DNA of 64,000 bases from Flavobacterium sp. I3-2 (GCF_013389595.1 NZ_CP058306.1:1054001-1118000), one strand, 5' to 3'; counted from the first letter of the stretch, positions 1 to 11,700 are shown. The notes: generated by a model from the letters alone, not told the origin. Numbers and translations: made by a program.

Positions 1-237
1 ATCTTTTACCATATCAATAGACGAAACTTTTTCTTGAATTTCCATTGGTAAAGTTTCAGCAACTGGGCAATTTGGCGAAGTTAAGGTCATTAAGATTTTT
101 ACTTCTCTATTTTCATTTACAAAAACATCGTAAATCAAACCTAATTCGTAAATATCTACTGGTATTTCTGGGTCAAAAATGGTTTTTAAAACCTTTACGA
201 TTTTTTCACCCAATTCATGCATATCTATTTCTTCCAT
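1..237 (-). CDS. sufT: SUF system Fe-S assembly protein, DUF59/MIP18 family (SufT-like), partial
   Basis: The start codon is ATG at 237-235 and the gene runs off the left edge, leaving 79 N-terminal residues. They include the DPEIPVDIYELGLIYDV block and the TSPNCPVAE motif with its conserved Cys, typical of DUF59 (MIP18/PaaD-like) proteins that help load Fe-S clusters onto targets. The gene starts 1 nt after the sufE stop, so it is translated from the same mRNA as sufS and sufE. The family assignment is clear; the name sufT is by context, and other DUF59 paralogues exist. Confidence 0.85.
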   Translation of the reverse strand, partial: MEEIDMHELGEKIVKVLKTIFDPEIPVDIYELGLIYDVFVNENREVKILMTLTSPNCPVAETLPMEIQEKVSSIDMVKD

Positions 238-238
238 T

Positions 239-655
239 TTATTTTGTTTGAAGCGCTAATGCGTACATTTTAATTTTTTTAATCATTGAAACCAAACCGT
301 TTGCACGAGTTGGAGATAAATGTTCTTTTAAACCAATTTCGTCGATAAAACTCATATCAGCATTTAAAATATCCTCTGCTTTTTGATTCGAGAAAACACG
401 AATTAAAACAGCAATAATTCCTTTGGTTAAAATAGCATCACTATCCGCAGTAAACACAATTTTATCATCTTGCTTTTGAGCATGGACCCAAACTTTAGAT
501 TGACATCCTTTAATAATATTATCTTCGGTTTTGTAAGCTTCGTCAATCAACGGAAGGTTTTTTCCTAAATCAATGATGTATTCGTAACGTTGCATCCAAT
601 CATCAAACATTGCAAATTCATCAACAATTTCTTCTTGTATTTCTTTAATTGTCAT
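239..655 (-). CDS. sufE: SufE family sulfur-acceptor protein
   Basis: This 138-aa protein matches the length of SufE. SufE accepts persulfide sulfur from the SufS cysteine desulfurase through one Cys and passes it to the SufBCD scaffold. The acceptor Cys is visible in IKGCQSKVWV near residue 51, the standard SufE signature. The N-terminal part (FDDWMQRYEYIIDLGK) and the C-terminal helices (SPTRANGLVSMIKKIK) also fit the family. It lies between sufS (12 nt upstream) and the DUF59 gene (1 nt downstream), a normal flavobacterial order. It acts in the cytoplasm. Confidence 0.95.
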   Translation of the reverse strand: MTIKEIQEEIVDEFAMFDDWMQRYEYIIDLGKNLPLIDEAYKTEDNIIKGCQSKVWVHAQKQDDKIVFTADSDAILTKGIIAVLIRVFSNQKAEDILNADMSFIDEIGLKEHLSPTRANGLVSMIKKIKMYALALQTK

Positions 656-667
656 TTTATTTTGAGC

Positions 668-1882
668 TTAAGATAACATGGTTTTCGCCTTTTTTAAAGC
701 TTCGATAAAGATATCAATTTCTTCTTTAGTATTATAAAAAGCAAAAGAAGCGCGAATGGTTCCAGGTATATTAAAATAATTCATAATTGGTTGTGCACAA
801 TGGTGACCGGTACGAACTGCAACACCTAGTTTATCGATAATTGCACCTACATCATACGGATGAATTCCTTTGAAATTAAACGAAATTACAGATGCTTTAT
901 GTGCTGAAGTTCCGTAAAACTCTATTCCATCAAATTCTTGTAAACGTTGGGTTGCGTAATCTAAAAGTTCTTGTTCGTAAGCTATGATATTTTCAAATCC
1001 GATTTGATTCAAATAATCAACAGCAACACCTAAAACAATTCCACCTGCAATATTTGGAGTTCCAGCTTCGAATTTATGAGGTAAACACGCGTAGGTAGTT
1101 TTCTCGAAAGTTACTTCTTTAATCATTTCGCCACCACCTTGATACGGAGGTAATTGATTTAACCATTTTTCTTTACCATAAAGAATTCCGGTTCCAGTAG
1201 GTCCGCAAATTTTATGACCAGAAAAAACATAAAAATCACAATCTAAAGCTTGAACATCTGGTTTTAAATGTGGCGTTGCTTGAGCACCATCAATTAAAAC
1301 AGCAGCAAAAACTTCGTGAGCTTTTTCAATAATAAACTCAATTGGATTAATGGTTCCTAAAGCATTTGAAATATGATTAACGGCAACAATTTTTGTGTTC
1401 GGAGAAAGTAATTTCACATATTCATCCATTACCAACTCGCCTTTTTCGTTCATTGGAATAACTTTTAAAGTAGCTCCAGAACGTTCGGCAGCAAATTGCC
1501 AAGGTACAATGTTAGAATGATGTTCTAAATGTGAAACAATGATTTCATCACCAGGCTTTAAAATCTGACCGAAACCATTTGCCACTAAATTAATTCCGAA
1601 AGTTGTACCAGCAGTAAATAAAACTTCGTAGGATTGACGTGCGTTTATATGCTTTTGAATTTTTAAACGAGATTCTTCGTAAGCATCTGTAGCTACTTGA
1701 CTCAAATGATGTACACCACGGTGAATATTTGCATTGATTTCTTTGTAATACTTTTCAATAGCATCAATTACAACTTGCGGTTTTTGGGCAGTTGCTCCAT
1801 TATCAAAATACACTAAAGGTTTTCCGTTTACTTCTTGTTTAAGAATAGGAAAATCAGCTCTTATGGATTTAATATCTAACAT
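668..1882 (-). CDS. sufS: Cysteine desulfurase SufS (class V aminotransferase fold)
   Basis: SufS is a PLP enzyme that removes sulfur from L-cysteine and passes it to SufE for Fe-S cluster assembly. The PLP-binding Lys lies in FSGHKICGPTG (about residue 225) and the catalytic Cys in RTGHHCAQP (about residue 362), both at the spacing expected for group II desulfurases. I start the gene at MLDIKSIRADFP (1882) and not at the upstream ATG at 1903, because a good Bacteroidota promoter -7 box occupies 1901-1908 and would overlap the longer start. The product is 404 aa, normal for the family. sufE and the DUF59 gene follow in the same operon. In this genome sufS is separated from sufABCD by about 17 kb. 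Confidence 0.95.
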   Translation of the reverse strand: MLDIKSIRADFPILKQEVNGKPLVYFDNGATAQKPQVVIDAIEKYYKEINANIHRGVHHLSQVATDAYEESRLKIQKHINARQSYEVLFTAGTTFGINLVANGFGQILKPGDEIIVSHLEHHSNIVPWQFAAERSGATLKVIPMNEKGELVMDEYVKLLSPNTKIVAVNHISNALGTINPIEFIIEKAHEVFAAVLIDGAQATPHLKPDVQALDCDFYVFSGHKICGPTGTGILYGKEKWLNQLPPYQGGGEMIKEVTFEKTTYACLPHKFEAGTPNIAGGIVLGVAVDYLNQIGFENIIAYEQELLDYATQRLQEFDGIEFYGTSAHKASVISFNFKGIHPYDVGAIIDKLGVAVRTGHHCAQPIMNYFNIPGTIRASFAFYNTKEEIDIFIEALKKAKTMLS

Positions 1883-1900
1883 CGTCTTTAAAAATTTGTA

Positions 1901-1929
1901 CAAAGTTACAACTTGAAATCGTAACCCAA
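1901..1929 (-). promoter_or_regulatory. Bacteroidota-type promoter for sufS-sufE-sufT
   Basis: On the minus strand a TTG (complement of 1927-1929) is followed after 18 nt by TAACTTTG (complement of 1901-1908). This matches the flavobacterial consensus TTG-N17-23-TAnnTTTG. The box ends 18 nt before the chosen sufS start. A second -7-like box, TATCTTTG, lies at 1942-1949. The promoter shows how the displaced half of the SUF set could be transcribed independently. Confidence 0.65.
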
Positions 1930-2041
1930 TTATTTTTAATACAAAGATAACGTTTCAAACCATTGAAAAATACGAAAAAGACAAATTAATTAAATTCATT
2001 CTAAATAGAAATTTAAAATAATTATAGATATTTGCAAAAAA

Positions 2042-2122
2042 ACGGGGTGCTCATTCATGGGCTGAGATGATACCCAAGAACTTGGTTCTACACCTGATTC
2101 AGATAATGCTGACGTAGGGAAT
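2042..2122 (+). ncRNA. TPP riboswitch (THI element)
   Basis: All conserved THI-box blocks are present in order: GGGGTGC (2044-2050), GGCTGAGAT (2060-2068) followed by ACCC, a variable P3 arm, ACCTGAT (2092-2098), and GATAATGCTGACGTAGGGA (2102-2120). This aptamer binds thiamine pyrophosphate and normally lowers expression of thiamine genes. It ends about 37 nt before the start of the downstream transporter. I see no clear intrinsic terminator between aptamer and start codon, so control of translation initiation seems more likely; that is inference. Confidence 0.95.
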
Positions 2123-2158
2123 CTTTTTTATCATCTCCTCATCTTTAAAAACATTAAA

Positions 2159-2743
2159 ATGATGCAGGATATCTTTTCACAAATTTCAATACTTGAATGG
2201 ATCGGCGTAAGTCTTGCCGTTGTTCAGGTTTTACTTTCAAGGGTAAACAATCCTTTAAATTATTTATTTGGTATTGGTAGTATCATTACAACACTTTTTG
2301 TAATGTTTGAAAACAAGCTTTATGCAGAATTCACACTAAATTTATATTATTTAGTGATGAGTATTTATGGTTGGTATTTTTGGAAATTTGGTAAACAAAA
2401 ACAAGAAACATCCATTTCGTATGCTACAAATAAAGATTACGTTGTAAGCTTTTCCATAGTTGTTTTTACTTTCTGTTTGTTTTATTTTGGATTATTTCAC
2501 TTTACAGATTCAGATGTTCCAATTTTAGATGCTGTAATTAGTGCATTTGCTTGGGCAGGTATGTGGTTAATGGCAAAGCGAAAAATTGAAAATTGGATTT
2601 TTTTAAACATCAGTAACGCGATTGCAATACCGTTAATGATTCATAAAGAATTATACTTGTATGCGATTTTAAGTTTGATTTTATTTATCGTTGCAACTTC
2701 TGGATATTTTAAATGGAAAACTTTAATAAAAAAGACCAACTAA
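2159..2743 (+). CDS. pnuT: PnuC-family transporter, probable thiamine transporter PnuT
   Basis: The 194-aa protein has about seven hydrophobic segments and the PnuC-type pattern, including NPLNYLFGIGS, YYLVMSIYGWYFW and a late AWAGMWLMAKRKIENWIFL segment. PnuC proteins are facilitators for nicotinamide riboside or other vitamins. The TPP riboswitch immediately upstream points to thiamine, so PnuT is the best reading. The start is ATGATG at 2159 or 2162. It is a single-gene unit closed by the hairpin at 2730-2758. The flanking genes are on the minus strand. Substrate is inferred from regulation, not from residues. Confidence 0.88.
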   Translation: MMQDIFSQISILEWIGVSLAVVQVLLSRVNNPLNYLFGIGSIITTLFVMFENKLYAEFTLNLYYLVMSIYGWYFWKFGKQKQETSISYATNKDYVVSFSIVVFTFCLFYFGLFHFTDSDVPILDAVISAFAWAGMWLMAKRKIENWIFLNISNAIAIPLMIHKELYLYAILSLILFIVATSGYFKWKTLIKKTN

Positions 2744-2758
2744 AACAGTTGGTCTTTT
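2730..2758. terminator. Bidirectional terminator between pnuT and the OmpA gene
   Basis: There is a perfect 12-bp inverted repeat (AAAAGACCAACT / AGTTGGTCTTTT) with a 5-nt loop and A/T tracts on both sides. The pnuT stop codon lies at the loop edge. It serves the plus-strand pnuT and the minus-strand adhesin/porP/ompA unit, whose last stop codon is at 2781. Confidence 0.9.
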
Positions 2759-2780
2759 CTTAAATATTAAAATTTATTTT

Positions 2781-4742
2781 TTATAATTGAATTACTTTAA
2801 ATACGGACCTACGGTTGACTTCGTGTTCAGCATCTGTACATTCTACACCGTTTTTACATTTATTCAAAATATCAGTTTCGCCATAACCTTTGTACGTTAC
2901 ACGAGAAGCCGAAATACCTTGAGAAATAATCCATTCTGCAGTTGATTTTGCTCTACGTTCTGATAATTTCATGTTATAAGCATCATTTCCTCTACTATCT
3001 GTATAAGACTGAACATCAATTTTAAGACTCGGCTGCTTTTTCATTACATCAACAATTTTTTGCAATTCAAGTGCAGCATCAGGTCTAATATTCGCTTTAT
3101 CATATCCAAAATGAATTGGATTTAATTTCAAAGTATCATATAAATTGTCTCCAACTTTTATTTCAGGTTCTTGTTTTATACTTTCTAAAACTACAATAAC
3201 TTCCGTTACGCCAGTTTCATCAGCTACAATTACTACTTCTTCTTTCGATAAATATCCATTTTTTTCAACCTTAATCCGATAGGTTTCTCCGCATTCAAAA
3301 TCGGTTTTGAATTCATAAAAGCCTTTACTCATTGAAGTTGAAGTTGCTTTAGCGCCATTATCTTTATCGAACAAACTTAAACTAGCATCTGATATAGTAT
3401 TACGAATTTTACTATCAAGTACAACCACCCTAAGTTCTTGAATACATTCTAAATCCAAAGGGCGAAGTTCATGAAAACCGTAAATATCATCTAAACCAAC
3501 ACCACCTTCACGGTTACTAGAAAAATAACCTTTTTTAGAATTTTTATCGATGATGTAAGCAAAGTCATCAGCATTACTATTCACAGGAGCTCCAATATTT
3601 TGAACTCTAGAAAACTTACCGTTAGATTTAATTTTAGTTGCGTAAACATCTAAACCTCCTAAACCTTCACGAGCATCAGATGAAAAATACAATTCGTTAT
3701 CAGATGTAACAAAAGGAAACGTTTCACGACCATCTGTATTGATATCAGACCCTAAATTTTCAGGAATTCCAAAACCATTAGATGTAATTGAAACTCTCCA
3801 AATATCAGATTCTCCAAAACCTCCAGGTCTATCTGAAACAAAATACATCATATTTTCGTTAGCATTAAGAACTGGATGTGCAGAACTATATTGATTACTA
3901 TTAAATGGAAGTTCTGTAATATTAGTCCATTTACCATTAACTAATTCTGCTCGATAAATTTTTAATAAAGTAGTTAATTCAGAATCTATTCCTCGTTTTC
4001 CTTTATTATAATTATTTCGAGTAAAGTACATTGTTTGACCATCTTTAGTAATAATTGGAGTAGATTCATTGTATTTTGTATCTACCTTACTACTATATTT
4101 TTTTGGTTTACTTAATGAACCGTCTTCTGCTAAATCAGTCGAATAAATTTTTGTAAATGCATCTCCTGTCCAAGTGAATACTCTTTTGGTAAAATTACCT
4201 GTATCTCTTGAAGAGGTAAACAATAATTTATTGTCGTAAATACTCGTTCCATAATCTGAATAAGGCGAATTAATTGTAAGATTTTCTATTGAAAATCGTC
4301 CAGAATTTTTCTGAATTTCTAATTTTTTGTCTCTTTCATTATTAATTAATTTAGAACGCGTTGAATTAGTGTTCTTTTCAGCGAATTTTTTGAAAAATTT
4401 TTCTGCATTCAAATCATCACCAACATTCATTAATGTTTGAGCAAATCGATAATCGTATTCAGATTCAATTTCTTTTTCATCAAAATCATTGAACAATTTA
4501 CTATACCAAAGGTAAGCTACCGGATAATTACCATTAAAATAATAGCTGTTTCCTGTATTTTTTAACACTTCTGCATTAGCATACCCTTGAGAAACTATTT
4601 TCTCGTAGTAATCTTTAGCTGTGTTATATTCTAACCTTTCATATGCTGTATTGGCCGTTTGCAAACCTGCTTGAGCCTTAACCGTGGTATTTCCTAAAAA
4701 CAAAGCTGATACCAAGGTTAATAATGTTAATCCTTTTTTCAT
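2781..4742 (-). CDS. OmpA family protein with TPR, PD40 propeller and OmpA C-terminal domains
   Basis: This 653-aa exported protein starts with a signal peptide (MKKGLTLLTLVSALFLGN...KA). It then has TPR-like repeats (about residues 25-120) and WD40-like PD40 repeats (about 150-420; motifs FTSSRD, YFVSDRPGGFGESDIW, YFSSNREGGVGLDDIYG). A carboxypeptidase-regulatory-like domain follows (about 440-520), then an OmpA peptidoglycan-binding domain (about 540-650; HFGYDKANIRPDA, YTDSRGNDAYNMKLSERRA). This architecture is usual for proteins encoded with PorP/SprF and type B T9SS adhesins, where they are thought to anchor the outer membrane complex to the cell wall. It is the last gene of the adhesin unit, 11 nt after porP/sprF. 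Confidence 0.88.
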   Translation of the reverse strand: MKKGLTLLTLVSALFLGNTTVKAQAGLQTANTAYERLEYNTAKDYYEKIVSQGYANAEVLKNTGNSYYFNGNYPVAYLWYSKLFNDFDEKEIESEYDYRFAQTLMNVGDDLNAEKFFKKFAEKNTNSTRSKLINNERDKKLEIQKNSGRFSIENLTINSPYSDYGTSIYDNKLLFTSSRDTGNFTKRVFTWTGDAFTKIYSTDLAEDGSLSKPKKYSSKVDTKYNESTPIITKDGQTMYFTRNNYNKGKRGIDSELTTLLKIYRAELVNGKWTNITELPFNSNQYSSAHPVLNANENMMYFVSDRPGGFGESDIWRVSITSNGFGIPENLGSDINTDGRETFPFVTSDNELYFSSDAREGLGGLDVYATKIKSNGKFSRVQNIGAPVNSNADDFAYIIDKNSKKGYFSSNREGGVGLDDIYGFHELRPLDLECIQELRVVVLDSKIRNTISDASLSLFDKDNGAKATSTSMSKGFYEFKTDFECGETYRIKVEKNGYLSKEEVVIVADETGVTEVIVVLESIKQEPEIKVGDNLYDTLKLNPIHFGYDKANIRPDAALELQKIVDVMKKQPSLKIDVQSYTDSRGNDAYNMKLSERRAKSTAEWIISQGISASRVTYKGYGETDILNKCKNGVECTDAEHEVNRRSVFKVIQL

Positions 4743-4753
4743 AATCTTTAGTT

Positions 4754-5686
4754 TTAGAAGAATCTCGGTGAAGTTACACGACGGAATTTATTAAATAATT
4801 CAAATCGTAGGAAAACTTCATGTGACCCTGAGTTATAATTTGCAAGTTTTGTTGTGTCTCCATCATAAGAATATCCAATCATCAAACCGTCTGTAATTTG
4901 AAAACCTGCTAAAGCACTCCAAGCTGCATCCCAACGGTAGGCACCTCCTAGAGTAAGCTTTTTACTTATCAAGAAATTAGCCGATATATCTGCTTGTAAA
5001 GGTGCTCCATCGACTGCTTTTAACAACAATGCAGGCTTGAATTGTAAATTTGGATTCAGATCAAATACATAACCTCCAATTAAATAAAAGTTCATTCTGG
5101 TTTGGACTGTTGCATACATATTATCATCATATCGATCTGTTTGTAAAATATTTGGAACAGATAAACCAATGTAGCTTTTTTGAGTATGATAATAAACCCC
5201 TGCCCCTATATTTGGTGTAAACTGACTTTCTATATTTTTACTAAATTTTGGATCTGATGAATGCTGTTGATTCAAATCACTGAAACGAACATCTAAAATA
5301 TTTGCTGATCCTTTTAGTCCAAAAGATAACTTGCTATCGCGGTTATTTAAATCGATTGTATAAGATAAATCTACTGAAATGGTATTGTCTTTTGAAACCC
5401 CAATTTCATCATTGATAAATGATACACCTAATCCTAATTTACTATTCTTGATAGGTGTGTTTATCGAAAAGGCATTGGTTTTAGGCGCTCCATCAAGTCC
5501 AACCCATTGTTCACGATGCATACCGTAAATACTCATCGCTCCACGTGATCCTGCATAAGCAGGGTTAATGTTGATAGTATTGTACATGTATTGTGTGAAT
5601 TGAGAATCTTGTTGGGAATGTGCTTTTGCACATCCCAACAATAAAATCCCAATAATTAGTGTATTAATTTTTACTGAAAAATTCAT
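4754..5686 (-). CDS. PorP/SprF family type IX secretion outer membrane protein
   Basis: The 310-aa protein has a signal peptide (cleaved near AKAHSQ) and the family opening QDSQFTQYMYNTININPAYAG. Alternating beta-strand segments follow, and it ends in a strand with an aromatic C-terminus (SPRFF). PorP/SprF proteins are 14-stranded barrels needed for secretion or surface attachment of a partner adhesin carrying a type B C-terminal signal. The partner is the adhesin encoded 19 nt upstream, which ends in such a domain. SprF is the F. johnsoniae protein needed for SprB; this is a paralogue, so I give no specific symbol. Confidence 0.92.
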   Translation of the reverse strand: MNFSVKINTLIIGILLLGCAKAHSQQDSQFTQYMYNTININPAYAGSRGAMSIYGMHREQWVGLDGAPKTNAFSINTPIKNSKLGLGVSFINDEIGVSKDNTISVDLSYTIDLNNRDSKLSFGLKGSANILDVRFSDLNQQHSSDPKFSKNIESQFTPNIGAGVYYHTQKSYIGLSVPNILQTDRYDDNMYATVQTRMNFYLIGGYVFDLNPNLQFKPALLLKAVDGAPLQADISANFLISKKLTLGGAYRWDAAWSALAGFQITDGLMIGYSYDGDTTKLANYNSGSHEVFLRFELFNKFRRVTSPRFF

Positions 5687-5705
5687 AAATAATTTATTTT
5701 ACAGA

Positions 5706-8700
5706 TTAGTTTGACTCTAACTGGAAGAAACCTGTTTGCTCTTTTGGATATACTTCTCCATTACCTAAATCATAGTTATACTTAACTAGATAGTAGTATG
5801 TTCCTGATGGTAATAAAGAACCTCCATTAATAGTAGCGCGTGCATCTGAATGACCTTTGAATGTATTTCCGTTTGAGTTATAATTATTTGTTTTAAATAC
5901 AACAACTCCCCAACGGTTATAAATTTCAACAGAGTTACCAGGATAACATTCAATTCCGTTTAATACTAATTCATCATTGAATCCATCTCCATTTGGAGAA
6001 ACCGCATTGAATATTTCAATTTGGCAAGACATATGAATTATTTGTTCAAATGTAGTTTCATTATTACAAGAATCAGTTGCTGTCCAAGTTCTTAAAATTG
6101 AGTATTTAGTTTCACAATCTCCAGGAATCAGCTGATCATTTGTTGAAATTGTAACTTCACCACAATTATCAATTGCTGATAACTGTTCTGCATCCTTAAG
6201 ATCTTCACACTTGATAAAGATTTCTTTTGCTGGTAAAGTTCCAACAAACTCTGGAGCTGTTGTATCCTGAACTGTAACAGTTTGCGTATGAACTTTTGTA
6301 TTTCCACATTCGTCTGTTGCTGTCCATGTTCTCAATAAAGTATAGTTACTAGGACAATTTCCATCTGTTCTAACTTCTGTACTTACAACTTTTGCAAAGC
6401 CACAATTATCTGTTGCTGTTAATTCTGCAATCATAGGAACTGAATCACATTCTACTGTTATATCTGTTGGTAACATTTCAACAAATTCAGGTGCTGTCGT
6501 ATCTTGAACAGTAATGTTTTGAGTATGCGTAACATCATTTCCACATTCGTCTGTTGCTGTCCAAGTTCTAACAATTGTATATGTGTTAGCACATGAGCCA
6601 TTTGTAACAACTTCTGTCGCAGATACAGTTGCAAAACCACAATTATCCGATGCTGTTAATGTTTCCATGTGAGGAACTGTATCACTACATTCTAATACTA
6701 AATCTGTTGGTAATGTTCCAATAAATTCAGGTGCTGTTGTATCTTGAACAGTAATAGTTTGAGAGTAAGTAGATGTTAATCCGCATTCATCAGTTGCTGT
6801 CCATGTTCTTACTAAAGTATAATTATTTGGACACGAACCATTTGTTCTTGTTTCTATACTTGAAACTACAGCTATACCACAATTATCAATTGCTGCTAAA
6901 ACAGCTATTACAGGAACTTCATCACTACATTCTAATGTTAAATCAGTAGGTAATGTTCCAACAAATGTTGGTGCAGTTATATCTTCAACTGTTATGGTTT
7001 GCGTATGAGTTGTAGTTAAACCACATGCATCGGTAGCAATCCAAGTTCTAACAATAACAAATGAATTTGCACATGAACCATTTGTTCTAACTTCTGAACT
7101 AGTAACTGTTGCTGTTCCACAATTATCTGTAGCAGTCAAATTAGCCATTGTAGGTATTGTGTCTTGACATTCTAATGTTAAATCTGAAGGTAAAGTTCCT
7201 ACGAATGTTGGAGCTGTTGTATCTTCAACAGTAATCGTTTGTGTATGAACTGTTGTATTATTACATCCATCATCTGCTATCCAAGTTCTTGTTAATGTAT
7301 AAGAATTTGAACAAGAACCATTTGTTCTAACTTCTGAACTAGTAACTGTTGCTGTTCCACAATTATCTGTAGCAGTTAGCACTTCAATTGTAGGAATTGC
7401 ATCGCAAGAAACAGTTATGTTAGCCGGTAATGCTTCTACAAATATTGGAGCTATAGTATCAATAACAGTAATTGTTTGAACAAAGTTTGTGCTAATATTT
7501 CCACATTCGTCTTCAAAATTCCAAATTCTTACTTGAATATATCCATTTGTACAAGTTGCTGTTGTTACATCAGACACTAAATGAATAGTTAAATCTGCAC
7601 TAGCTGAACAACTATCTGTTGCTGTCGGAACTAATGCTAATGCAGAAGCAATTTCTGTTGCATCTGAACATTGAACTGTTCTATTTAAATCACCTGCAAC
7701 TGTTGTTATTACAGGTGCTGTTGTATCAATAATTGTTAAAGTTTGTTCAAAATCTGCACTAATGTTTCCGCATTCATCAGTAAAATTCCATGTTCTTACT
7801 TGAACATAAGTATTTCCACACGTTGAAGTTGTAACATCAGATAGTAAATTAAGTGTCAAATTAGCAGCAGCAGTACAGTTATCATTTGCTGTTGGAACTA
7901 ATGATAAAGCTGATGCTATTCCTGCTGTATCAGAGCATTCTAACGTTCTATTTAACGCATTAGCAACAGTTGTAATTACAGGAGCTTGTATATCTTGAAC
8001 TGTAATCACTTGCACATAATTAGTACTAATGTTTCCGCATTCGTCTGTAAAGTTCCAAGTTCTTGTACGAACATAACCTTGAGCACAAGACGCATTAGTA
8101 AGATCTGATACTAAAGTCATTGTTAGTCCTGCAAATGAAGAACAATTATCGGTTGCTGTTGGTATTAATGTTAAAGCCTGGGCTAAACCATTAGCATCTG
8201 AACATTCTAAAGTTCTATTTAATGAATTTGGAGCAGTTGTAATTACTGGCGCTTTCGTATCAACAACTGATATGGTTTGAACGAAATCAGCACTAACATT
8301 TCCACACTCGTCTGTAAAGTTCCAAGTTCTAACTTGAATATAACCATTTGCACAAGTTGCAGTTGTAACATCTGAAACTAAATTCATAGTTAAATTTGCT
8401 CTTGTTGAACAATTATCTGTTGCCACTGGCACAAGAACTAAAGCTGCATTTAATCCTGCTGGGTTTGAGCACTCAACAGTTCTATCTAATGAAGCTAACG
8501 CTGTTAAAACCACTGGAGCTGTTGTATCAGTTACTGTAATTGTTTGTACATGTGTTGCTGTTACTCCATTTGAAGTTGTCGCTACCCATGTTCTAACTAA
8601 TTCGTATGAATTCGAACACGTTCCATTATTTCTTACCTCATCAAAAACAACTGTAGCTGTTCCACATGATGAAGTTGCTGTTATTGTTGGACGAGTTGGA

Positions 8701-11700
8701 ACCGAATTACATTCAACGGTTACATCTGCCGGTGTTGCTGAGAAAACAGGTACTTCTGATCGATCTACTGAAATAGTTTGTGTATGAACTGTTTCATTTC
8801 CACATAAATCTCTCGCTGTCCATGTTCTTATTATCACATAAACATTAGCATTTGATGATTGTGTATCTGTTTCTGTAAATGAAACTGATGCTGTTCCACA
8901 ATTATCTGTTGCTGTTAATGTTACAGCAGTAGGTATAGCTCCACAACTAACTGTTAAAGTAGCTGCTGGTAAAGTACCAACAAAACTTGGTGCTGTTGTA
9001 TCAGTTACTGTGATTGTTTGTACATGTGTTGCTGTTACTCCATTTGAAGTTGTTGCTACCCATGTTCTAACTAATTCGTATGAATTCGAACACGTTCCAT
9101 TATTTCTTACCTCATCAAAAACAACTGTAGCTGTTCCACATGATGAAGTTGCTGTTATTGTTGGACGAGTTGGAACCGAATTACATTCAACAGTTACATC
9201 TGCCGGTGTTGCTGAGAAAACAGGTACTTCTGATCGATCTACTGAAATAGTTTGTGTATGAACTGTTTCATTTCCACATAAATCTCTCGCTGTCCATGTT
9301 CTTATTATCACATAAACATTAGCATTTGATGATTGTGTATCTGTTTCTGTAAATGAAACTGATGCTGTTCCACAATTATCTGTTGCTGTTAATGTTACAG
9401 CAGTAGGTATAGCTCCACAACTAACTGTTAAAGTAGCTGCTGGTAAAGTACCAACAAAACTTGGTGCTGTTGTATCAGTTACTGTGATTGTTTGTACATG
9501 TGTTGCTGTTACTCCATTTGAAGTTGTTGCTACCCATGTTCTAACTAATTCGTATGAATTCGAACACGTTCCATTATTTCTTACCTCATCAAAAACAACT
9601 GTAGCTGTTCCACATGATGAAGTTGCTGTTATCGTTGGACGAGTTGGAACCGAATTACATTCAACGGTTACATCTGCTGGTGTTGCTGAGAATACAGGAA
9701 CTGCTGATCGATCTACTGAAATAGTTTGTGTATGAACTGTTTCATTTCCACATAAATCTCTCGCTGTCCATGTTCTTGTTATAGTATAAACACTAGCATT
9801 TGATGATTGTGTATCTGTTTCTACATACGTCACTGTTGCTGTTCCACAATTATCTGTAGCTGTTAATGTTACAGCAGTAGGTATAGCTCCACAATTAACT
9901 GTTAAAGTAGCAGCTGGTAAAGTACCAACAAAACTTGGTGCTGTTGTATCAGTTACTGTGATTGTTTGTACATGTGTTGCTGTTACTCCATTTGAAGTTG
10001 TTGCTACCCATGTTCTTACTAATTCGTATGAATTCGAACACGTTCCATTATTTCTTACCTCATCATAAACAACTGTAGCTGTTCCACATGATGAAGTTGC
10101 TGTTATCGTTGGACGAGTTGGAACCGAATTACATTCAACGGTTACATCTGCTGGTGTTGCTGAGAATACAGGAACTGCTGATCGATCTACTGAAATAGTT
10201 TGTGTATGAACTGTTTCATTTCCACATAAATCTCTCGCTGTCCATGTTCTTGTTATAGTATAAACACTAGCATTTGATGATTGTGTATCTGTTTCTACAT
10301 ACGTCACTGTTGCTGTTCCACAATTATCTGTAGCTGTTAATGTTACAGCAGTAGGTATAGCTCCACAATTAACTGTTAAAGTAGCAGCTGGTAAAGTACC
10401 AACAAAACTTGGTGCTGTTGTATCAGTTACTGTGATTGTTTGTACATGTGTTGCTGTTACTCCATTTGAAGTTGTTGCTACCCATGTTCTTACTAATTCG
10501 TATGAATTCGTACACGTTCCATTATTTCTTACCTCATCAAAAACAACTGTAGCTGTTCCACATGATGAAGTTGCTGTTATTGTTGGACGAGTTGGAACCG
10601 AATTACATTCAACAGTTACATCTGCCGGTGTTGCTGAGAAAACAGGAACTTCTGATCGATCTACTGAAATAGTTTGTGTATGAACTGTTTCATTTCCACA
10701 TAAATCTCTCGCTGTCCATGTTCTTGTTATAGTATAAACACTAGCATTTGATGATTGTGTATCTGTTTCTACATACGTCACTGTTGCTGTTCCACAATTA
10801 TCTGTAGCTGTTAATGTTACAGCAGTAGGTATAGCTCCACAATTAACTGTTAAAGTAGCAGCTGGTAAAGTACCAACAAAACTTGGTGCTGTTGTATCAG
10901 TTACTGTGATTGTTTGTACATGTGTTGCTGTTACTCCATTTGAAGTTGTTGCTACCCATGTTCTTACTAATTCGTATGAATTTGAACATGCTCCATTATT
11001 TCTTACCTCATCAAAAACAACTGTAGCTGTTCCACATGATGAAGTTGCTGTTATTGTTGGACGAGTTGGAACCGAATTACATTCAACAGTTACATCTGCC
11101 GGTGTTGCTGAGAATACAGGAACTGCTGATCGATCTACTGAAATAGTTTGTGTATGAACTGTTTCATTTCCACATAAATCTCTCGCTGTCCATGTTCTTG
11201 TTATAGTATAAACACTAGCATTTGATGATTGTGTATCTGTTTCTGTAAATGAAACTAAAGCTGTTCCACAATTATCTGTTGCTGTTAATGTTACAGCAGT
11301 AGGTATAGCTCCACAATTAACTGTTAAAGTAGCAGCTGGTAAAACACCAACAAAACTTGGTACTGTTGTATCAGTTACCGTGATTGTTTGTACGTGTGTT
11401 GCTGTCACTCCATTTGAAGTTGTTGCTACCCATGTTCTAACTAATTCGTATGAATTCGAACATGCTCCATTATTTCTTACTTCATCAAAAACAACTGTAG
11501 CTGTTCCACATGATGAAGTTGCTGTTATTGTTGGACGAGTTGGAACCGAATTACATTCAACGGTTACATCTGCCGGTGTTGCTGAGAATACAGGAACTGC
11601 TGATCGATCTACTGAAATAGTTTGTGTATGAACTGTTTCATTTCCACATAAATCTCTCGCTGTCCATGTTCTTGTTATAGTATAAACACTAGCATTTGAT

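Noticed and set aside
45..251. 68-aa plus-strand open frame
   Set aside because: It lies antisense to the clearly coding DUF59 gene and is low-complexity Leu/Phe-rich.
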